In this document: one piece after another, positions 29,817 through 34,514 of the stretch
Layout: each line of letters begins with the position of its first letter
Position numbering within the stretch: position 1 is the stretch's first letter
NCBI GenBank assembly: GCA_019247755.1
Contig: JAFBAM010000104.1
Span: 1 to 34,514 of the forward strand
Reading direction: 5' to 3'
Length of the DNA: 34,514 bases
From: Sphingomonas sp.
GTDB taxonomy: Bacteria > Pseudomonadota > Alphaproteobacteria > Sphingomonadales > Sphingomonadaceae
Position numbers and translations under genes: made by a program
Notes under the pieces: model-generated
Told to the model about the DNA's origin: nothing
The model's input: the letters and a program-made list of their open reading frames with translations, nothing else
Database searches by the model: none

Positions 29817-30663
29817 CGCCGAACGTCCACCCCTCGGTCCTGGCGATTTGGGGCGTCAGGCCTTCGGGTTCAAAGGCTCGCGGTTCGGTCAGCGCGAGCT
29901 GCCGCATTCCCGCGGCCGTCACGAGCGCGTCGGTCTGGTGGTCGTTGGGCTCGAAGCGAAGGCGCGCCGGGGGGCTGCCGAGGCCTTCAAGTGCAAAGTT
30001 GAGTTGCTGGCGCGTGCGGAGTTTGGTCCCGCTCATCGCTGCGCGGCGCAGGTAAATGCGGGTGTAAATCTCTACCACGGCGCTGCCATGTTGCGGCAGC
30101 GGGTCCATCGGCCAGATTGCGACCTTGCCGTCAAGCTGGTGAAGGAACCGCATGCCGGAAAAGCTGGCCTTAGCGACCTGCGCTGCGCCGATCGCGTCGT
30201 AGGCACTCGCCGTCTTGCGTCCGCCCTGCGCGTTCAGCCGAGCATCGCATTGGCGGAAGCGGACGAAGTCAGCCTTCGTCCCGTCGGCGATGCCGAAATA
30301 GAAGTGGGGGCGATGCGCTACCTCGAGGAAGCTGGCCGCGCCGAGGTCTTCGTCGTCGCACTTCGCATCGACATAGGCCCAGAATTGTCGCGCCGTTTTC
30401 GGGACATCAGGTTCACCCGGTAGATATTCGCCGCGTTCGATCAGCGGTGGCGCAAAGCTGAAGTCGAAGCCAAATAACGTCGGCTCCTTTGCTGCCTGCC
30501 GAAGCAGCCAATGGAGGACCTCCTCACGAGACCAGACATGCCCCGGACGGATGAGGCGCGGTGCTGCCTCGCCGCGCGCCTCGGCAATGGCGATGCCCTT
30601 GTGCCTCTTGCCTTTCGCGCCCGACCAGTCGATCGCGACGTACGCCGCGAAGCGATGGGTCAC
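29809..30663 (-). CDS. DUF429-like, RNase H-fold predicted nuclease (284 aa)
   Basis: N-terminal strand with an Asp, YVAIDWSGAKG (Asp-12), a second acidic strand FGFDFSFAPP (Asp-67), and near the C-terminus NDHQTDALVTAAGM, the typical D-x-DA-ending helix of DUF429. These residues would form the metal centre of an RNase H-like nuclease. The activity is predicted from the family, not shown. GTG start overlapping the stop of the MmcQ/YjbR gene (GTGA). Last protein gene of the rarA operon. Confidence 0.72.
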   Translation of the reverse strand: MTHRFAAYVAIDWSGAKGKRHKGIAIAEARGEAAPRLIRPGHVWSREEVLHWLLRQAAKEPTLFGFDFSFAPPLIERGEYLPGEPDVPKTARQFWAYVDAKCDDEDLGAASFLEVAHRPHFYFGIADGTKADFVRFRQCDARLNAQGGRKTASAYDAIGAAQVAKASFSGMRFLHQLDGKVAIWPMDPLPQHGSAVVEIYTRIYLRRAAMSGTKLRTRQQLNFALEGLGSPPARLRFEPNDHQTDALVTAAGMRQLALTEPRAFEPEGLTPQIARTEGWTFGVL

Positions 30664-31004
30664 TTGCGCTTGCGCGGCCGCGCCTTCGGCTTGGCGGCGA
30701 CGAAGTCACGCGAGCGCCCGATCACTTCACGCACCCGCTCCGGGTCGCTGCTGTCGTAGCGGATCAGAACGCCTTCCCAGCCGACATAATGGGGCGTCTG
30801 CCAGAAGGTCTGCGGATCGGTCTCCTTCAGCATCTCGATGCTGTCGAGGTCGATCGCGATGCCGAACGAGGTGTCGGCCTCATGGCTCGGAAACAGGAAC
30901 GCGCGGCCGTTGGAAACGACCTTCACCGCCGGCTTGCCGTAGCTGGTGCCGCGTTCCGTATCCGGCAGCGTCAGCGCGAAGGCGACCGCCTGGTCGAAGG
31001 TCAT
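30660..31004 (-). CDS. MmcQ/YjbR family protein (114 aa)
   Basis: The frame extends upstream, but the ATG at 31004 overlaps the TGA of the channel gene by one base (TGATG), the normal coupled start. The family pattern is clear: MTFDQAVAFALTLPDTERGT, SYGKPAVKVVSNGRAFLF, then FGIAIDLDSIEMLKETDPQ, YVGWEGVLIRYDS and a C-terminal helix with a Lys/Arg-rich tail (KPKARPRKRK). Members adopt a CyaY-like, double-wing DNA-binding fold; no biochemical role is established. The basic tail suits nucleic-acid contact. Confidence 0.88.
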   Translation of the reverse strand: MTFDQAVAFALTLPDTERGTSYGKPAVKVVSNGRAFLFPSHEADTSFGIAIDLDSIEMLKETDPQTFWQTPHYVGWEGVLIRYDSSDPERVREVIGRSRDFVAAKPKARPRKRK

Positions 31005-32302
31005 CAGACCAGGGGCGGCTGATCGTCCGACGGCGCGGGGTTGCCGCGAATGCGCTTCGGCGGCGCCGGCCGCGCGGGCGGGCCGACGTCCGCCCACCGC
31101 TCCAGCGTTCGCGCGGCGGCATCGCGGCCGCCAAGGCCGAATGCGAGCGCCGCAGCCACAGCCGCGGAACCGAGGATCAAGCCGAACGCCATTTGAACGA
31201 TTGCGTCCGCCAGGCCCATGAAGGTGAGCCCGATCGCCGTGAACAGCGCGATGATCGCGTAGCGAACGAGGGTTTGCGCAAAGCCGCCTTCGCCCGTGCC
31301 GCTACCGACGAGGTTGGCAATGATTCTGGCGAGGAAAATGCCAACAACGACGATCAACGACCCGAAGATCACCTTGCCGCCAAGCGCGGTGACCTGCGCG
31401 AGGAAAATCGCGATGTCATCTCCGCCCAACTGCCGCGCAGCCTCGATCGACGCCGCGAGGATGATGGCGATCATTGCGACGTTGGCGACGATCCGCGACG
31501 GGAAGGCGCTTGCCGGGAGCACGCCCGTCGAGCGGATCGCGTCATCGAACCCGGTCGGTGGAAGGATCGCTTCGATGATCGTCTTCAGGAACCGCGCCGC
31601 CACGAAAGCGATTCCGATCCACAGGGCGGCCGCGAGCACGCGCGGGATGGCCGCCAGAATCTCGTTCAGCATCGTAATCGCCGGTCCCGAGATCGCTTCG
31701 ATCCCCAGCACCTGAAGCGCCGCGATGGCGACCGGAATGATGATAAGCGCATAAACAAGCACGCCAGCAGCTCGCGCCAAGCTGGCGCGGGTCATGCCCG
31801 TGGCCGCTCCTGGCGGAACGGCCTCGGGAGAAGTCCTCACGGTGCCTTCGGTCGAACCGATGCCGACGCGGGCCAGCAATCCGTCGATGTTTGCGGCGAT
31901 GAGGACAGTCTCGACCAGCCGCCGAACGATCCGCGCAACGATAAGGCCAATGAAGAAGATCAGGCCGGCGCCGATCAGCTTTGGAAGGAAGGCGAAGATG
32001 TCGGTGACGAGCTCATTGATGGGGGCAAGAATCTGACCGATGCCGAGAAACTGCAGCGCGGCCATGATGCCGACCAGCCAGATGATCAGTTTGGCAATCG
32101 TGCCGAGCTGGTGCCCGACGGTCTCTTCGGGGGCGCCCGTCATATGCTTCCTGAGCGCAGGAGTTCGGTCGATCGCTTTCTGTATCACCCATTTGACAGC
32201 CCGGGCGACGGCCCAGGTGGCAATCAGGATCAGGATCGCAATGACGATTTTCGGTCCCCAGTTCATTAGCTGGGCCTGCCAATAAGCGCTCGTGTCGTAC
32301 AT
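31004..32302 (-). CDS. mechanosensitive-channel-like membrane protein with TM-helix repeats (432 aa)
   Basis: At least eight to ten hydrophobic helices arranged as repeated pairs typical of the MscS-related TM_helix family: KIVIAILILIATWAVARAVK, LIIWLVGIMAALQFLG, LIGAGLIFFIGLIVARIVRR, VLVYALIIIPVAIAALQVLG, VIFGSLIVVVGIFLARIIAN, LTFMGLADAIVQMAFGLILG and AAALAFGLGGRDAA near the end. This GLGGRDAA ending marks the MscS-like pore helix; the cytoplasmic vestibule is absent. It may gate ions or act as a stress sensor. ATG 32302 is chosen because GAGGGAG precedes it by about 9 nt. Confidence 0.87.
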   Translation of the reverse strand: MYDTSAYWQAQLMNWGPKIVIAILILIATWAVARAVKWVIQKAIDRTPALRKHMTGAPEETVGHQLGTIAKLIIWLVGIMAALQFLGIGQILAPINELVTDIFAFLPKLIGAGLIFFIGLIVARIVRRLVETVLIAANIDGLLARVGIGSTEGTVRTSPEAVPPGAATGMTRASLARAAGVLVYALIIIPVAIAALQVLGIEAISGPAITMLNEILAAIPRVLAAALWIGIAFVAARFLKTIIEAILPPTGFDDAIRSTGVLPASAFPSRIVANVAMIAIILAASIEAARQLGGDDIAIFLAQVTALGGKVIFGSLIVVVGIFLARIIANLVGSGTGEGGFAQTLVRYAIIALFTAIGLTFMGLADAIVQMAFGLILGSAAVAAALAFGLGGRDAAARTLERWADVGPPARPAPPKRIRGNPAPSDDQPPLV

Positions 32303-32330
32303 CGCTGTCGCTCCCTCGACTTTGCGCGGC

Positions 32331-33677
32331 TTAACCCGCGTCTTCACTCCTTTGTTGCAACTCCTTGCGCCGCTGCTCCCAATATTCCAAGCGCTCCTTC
32401 ACCCGCGCTTCGAACCCGCGGTCGCTCGGCTCGTAAAAGGCCTGCGGCTCCATCTCCTCCGGCCAATAGTCCTGGCCGGAAAAGGCCTCATCGGCATCAT
32501 GATCGTAGGCGTAGCCCTTGCCGTAACCGACGTTCTTCATGAGCTTGGTCGGTGCATTCAGGATCTGCATCGGAGGCATCAGCGAGCCTGTCTCCTTCGC
32601 TGAGGACCAGGCTTTCTTCTGGGCCATGTAGGCAGCGTTCGATTTGGGCGCGGTGGCGAGGTAGAGGCAGGCCTGGACGATGCCGATCTCACCCTCCGGC
32701 GAGCCGAGGAAATCATACATTTCCTTCGCGGCCAGGCACTGCAACAGGGCGTTTGGGTCGGCCATGCCGATGTCCTCGACCGCGGCGCGGGTGAGGCGGC
32801 GCAGTACGTAGAGCGGTTCTTCGCCGGCGACGAGCATTCGCGCGAGATAATAGAGTGCTGCCTGCGGGTCGGAGCCGCGGATCGTTTTATGCAGCGCTGA
32901 AATGAGGTTGTAGTGACCCTCCCGGTCCTTGTCGTAGACGGGCACGCGGCGGTGAAGCAGATCGCTGAGCTCGGTGGGCCCGAGCAGCTGCTCGATCGCG
33001 ATCGAGAACAGCGTCTCGACCTGATTGAGGAGAAAGCGTCCGTCGCCGTCGGCACTGGCGATCAGGGCTTCGCGTGCCTCGGATGTAACCGGCAGCTTGC
33101 GATCTTCAAGGGATTCAGCGCGACCCACGAGCTCCTCCAGGGCCGTGTGATCGAGGCGCCGGAGGATCAAGACCTGGCAGCGTGACAGCAGCGCCGCGTT
33201 GATCTCGAAGCTCGGGTTCTCCGTCGTCGCCCCGACGAGCGTGACGGTGCCGTTCTCCACGTAGGGGAGGAAGCCGTCCTGCTGGGCGCGGTTGAAGCGG
33301 TGGATCTCATCCACGAATAGCAGGGTCTGTTGTCCGGCTCGAGCCGCAGTCGCGGCCTCGGCGAATACTTTCTTGAGATCCGCGACGCCGGAAAAAACTG
33401 CAGAGATTGCCACGAAGCGCATCCCGACTGCGCCTGCGAGCAGCCGGGCAATGGTCGTCTTGCCCGTGCCCGGCGGTCCCCACAGGATCATGGAGGCCAA
33501 GCGCCCGGCCGCGACCATACGCCCGATCGCGCCGTCGGGCCCTGTCAAATGCTCCTGCCCGACGACTTCGTCGAGCGAGCGCGGCCGCAGCCGGTCGGCA
33601 AGCGGCGCGGTGGCGGGCGGCGCCTCGGGCTCCCGCGCCGGAACATCCTGGTCGGCAAAGAGGTCGGCCATCGCCAT
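32331..33677 (-). CDS. rarA: RarA (MgsA) replication-associated AAA+ ATPase (448 aa)
   Basis: A DNA-dependent ATPase that acts at stalled replication forks. N-terminal AAA+ domain: Walker A GPPGTGKT at 67-74, Walker B LLFVDEIH at 119-126, sensor 1 LVGATTENPSFEIN, and arginine-rich LLSRCQVLILRRL. The clamp-loader-like lid and tetramerisation parts follow (HYNLISALHKTIRGSDPQAA, YYLARMLVAGEEPLYVLRRL, RAAVEDIGMADPNAL), all diagnostic of RarA. Length is normal. The Pro/Ala-rich start (about 10-25) is variable in the family. First gene of the minus-strand group, 28 nt before the channel gene. Confidence 0.96.
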   Translation of the reverse strand: MAMADLFADQDVPAREPEAPPATAPLADRLRPRSLDEVVGQEHLTGPDGAIGRMVAAGRLASMILWGPPGTGKTTIARLLAGAVGMRFVAISAVFSGVADLKKVFAEAATAARAGQQTLLFVDEIHRFNRAQQDGFLPYVENGTVTLVGATTENPSFEINAALLSRCQVLILRRLDHTALEELVGRAESLEDRKLPVTSEAREALIASADGDGRFLLNQVETLFSIAIEQLLGPTELSDLLHRRVPVYDKDREGHYNLISALHKTIRGSDPQAALYYLARMLVAGEEPLYVLRRLTRAAVEDIGMADPNALLQCLAAKEMYDFLGSPEGEIGIVQACLYLATAPKSNAAYMAQKKAWSSAKETGSLMPPMQILNAPTKLMKNVGYGKGYAYDHDADEAFSGQDYWPEEMEPQAFYEPSDRGFEARVKERLEYWEQRRKELQQRSEDAG

Positions 33678-33731
33678 CCGCTAATAATCACCGGGACGAA
33701 AAATGCACGAAGCGGCTTGTCGGCGATGCAA

Positions 33732-33747
33732 CTAAGATATATCTTAG
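33732..33747. promoter_or_regulatory. PadR-type operator, perfect palindrome
   Basis: CTAAGATATATCTTAG, a perfect 16-bp palindrome 23 nt upstream of the padR-family start and 54 nt upstream of rarA. ATAT-centred palindromes are typical PadR-family targets, so autoregulation is likely. Confidence 0.7.
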
Positions 33748-33770
33748 ACACATCGAAAAGGAGGACGTGA

Positions 33771-34400
33771 ATGAGACACAGGCATCATGGATGCGGCCCG
33801 CGGGGTCACCTCGAGTTCGCATTGCCCGAGGCATTGATCGCGATGCGCGGCGGGCGCGGCTGGCAGGGCAATTGGGGGCCGTTCCACTTCGACTTCGGAG
33901 ATGAGGGCTGGAGCGGCGGTCGCCGCGGCCGTCGTGCACGCCGGATGTTCGAGAGCGGCGAGCTTCGCCTAGTGCTGTTGAAACTGATCGCGGATGAGCC
34001 GCGCCACGGCTACGACCTCATCCGGGCGATCGAGGAGCTGACCGGCGGCGAATATGCGCCAAGCCCCGGCGTCGTTTATCCTACCCTGACCCTGCTGCAG
34101 GACATGGGCCTGATCGAGGAAGCCCCGGGCAAGGCCGCACGCAAGCCGTTCCAGGTCACCGACGAAGGCCGCGCTCACCTCGAAGAGCGCGCCGAAGAGA
34201 TTGAAGGCCTGTTCGAACGCCTGAGCGATCTCAAACCCCACGAAGGGACGATGCATGGCTCGCCGGTATGGCGGGCGATGCGCAACCTCGGCGTCGCGCT
34301 CCGCACCCGCATGGCCCAGGGCGATGTAACCCAGGACACCATGCACGACCTCGCCGCCTTGATCGACGAGTTCGCGCAGCGGGTCGAACGTCTGAAGTAA
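33771..34400 (+). CDS. PadR-family regulator with His-rich N-terminus (209 aa)
   Basis: Winged-HTH PadR domain about 58-135: GELRLVLLKLIADEPRHGYD, LIRAIEELTGGEYAPSPGVV, YPTLTLLQDMGLIEE. The C-terminal helix (about 180-209, LAALIDEFAQRVERL) would dimerise it. The first residues (MRHRHHGCG, then HFDFGDEG) are rich in His, Cys and acidic residues, as in metal-responsive YqjI-type members, so metal sensing is possible. AGGAGG lies about 6 nt before the ATG. A perfect palindrome upstream is its probable operator. No other target gene is evident on the plus strand. Confidence 0.92.
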   Translation: MRHRHHGCGPRGHLEFALPEALIAMRGGRGWQGNWGPFHFDFGDEGWSGGRRGRRARRMFESGELRLVLLKLIADEPRHGYDLIRAIEELTGGEYAPSPGVVYPTLTLLQDMGLIEEAPGKAARKPFQVTDEGRAHLEERAEEIEGLFERLSDLKPHEGTMHGSPVWRAMRNLGVALRTRMAQGDVTQDTMHDLAALIDEFAQRVERLK

Positions 34401-34403
34401 TTC

Positions 34404-34514
34404 CTATCGGCCGGTGATCCGGGTCAGGCGGTCGCGTTTGACGATCGCGTGCTTGTAGGCGCGGATCACCGCCGAATTGATCGTGTCCCAGTCCATCCGC
34501 TGAGCGACTTCGAG
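34404..34514 (-). CDS. C-terminal end of a gene running off the window
   Basis: Open minus-strand frame from the window edge to TAG at 34406-34404, reading LEVAQRMDWDTINSAVIRAY then KHAIVKRDRLTRITGR. It looks like the soluble C-terminus of a longer protein; 36 residues are too few to assign a family. It converges with the PadR gene with a 3-base gap. Confidence 0.6.
   Translation of the reverse strand, partial: LEVAQRMDWDTINSAVIRAYKHAIVKRDRLTRITGR

Noticed and set aside
30551..32269. 572-codon plus-strand frame
   Set aside because: Arg/Ser/Asp-rich shadow of the channel and MmcQ genes, whose membrane-helix and family patterns are clear.

Overview
The window looks like chromosomal DNA of a GC-rich alphaproteobacterium, most likely a sphingomonad. 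This is inferred from gene families and not from any rRNA. It rests on a PEPxxWA-CTERM surface protein, a DUF11/DUF4402 surface-protein cluster, a DUF3489-DUF2924-serine recombinase cassette, a DUF1800-DUF1501 pair, and a family of short palindromic repeats whose translation gives an 'RPIAD'-like peptide at ORF ends.

Layout. (a) 1-671 is gene-poor with one strong hairpin. (b) 672-9462 is a compact minus-strand operon of five secreted proteins. In transcription order these are a DUF11-type protein (323 aa), a small DUF11-like protein (153 aa), a paralogue of the first (351 aa), a 1676-aa outer-membrane protein with SdrD/DUF11-like N-terminal domains and a C-terminal beta-barrel, and another DUF11 protein (386 aa). 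A terminator-like hairpin and a second hairpin over the ribosome-binding region of the big gene may set stoichiometry. (c) 9631-11693 holds an unknown protein, two DUF4402 secreted proteins and a small lipoprotein gene that appears frameshifted. (d) 11899-14946 is a signalling/pilus patch: three PilZ-domain proteins (one with two PilZ domains), two tiny single-TM proteins, an orphan Flp-type pilin and a strong intrinsic terminator. (e) 15077-18753 is an accessory mosaic of small genes: two paralogous small HTH proteins, a PEP-CTERM protein, small membrane proteins, a candidate hydrophobic microprotein with its own promoter, a Nudix hydrolase and a VOC protein. (f) 19059-21673 is the DUF1800-DUF1501 operon. 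(g) 22919-25160 is the three-gene recombinase cassette. (h) 25213-29493 holds secreted and membrane proteins and a divergent serine hydrolase / winged-HTH regulator pair with a long operator-like dyad. (i) 29716-34514 is conserved chromosomal backbone: rarA, an MscS-like channel, an MmcQ/YjbR protein and a DUF429-like protein, probably one minus-strand operon, then tRNA-Thr. A PadR regulator with a perfect palindromic operator diverges from rarA.

The most unusual feature is a dispersed palindromic repeat seen about 16 times between 16.3 and 28.7 kb and nowhere else in the window. Two subtypes (core GGGTCG and core GGGTGG) form dimers in fixed order about 32-36 bp apart. Several copies supply the stop codon, or spurious N-terminal codons, of neighbouring genes.
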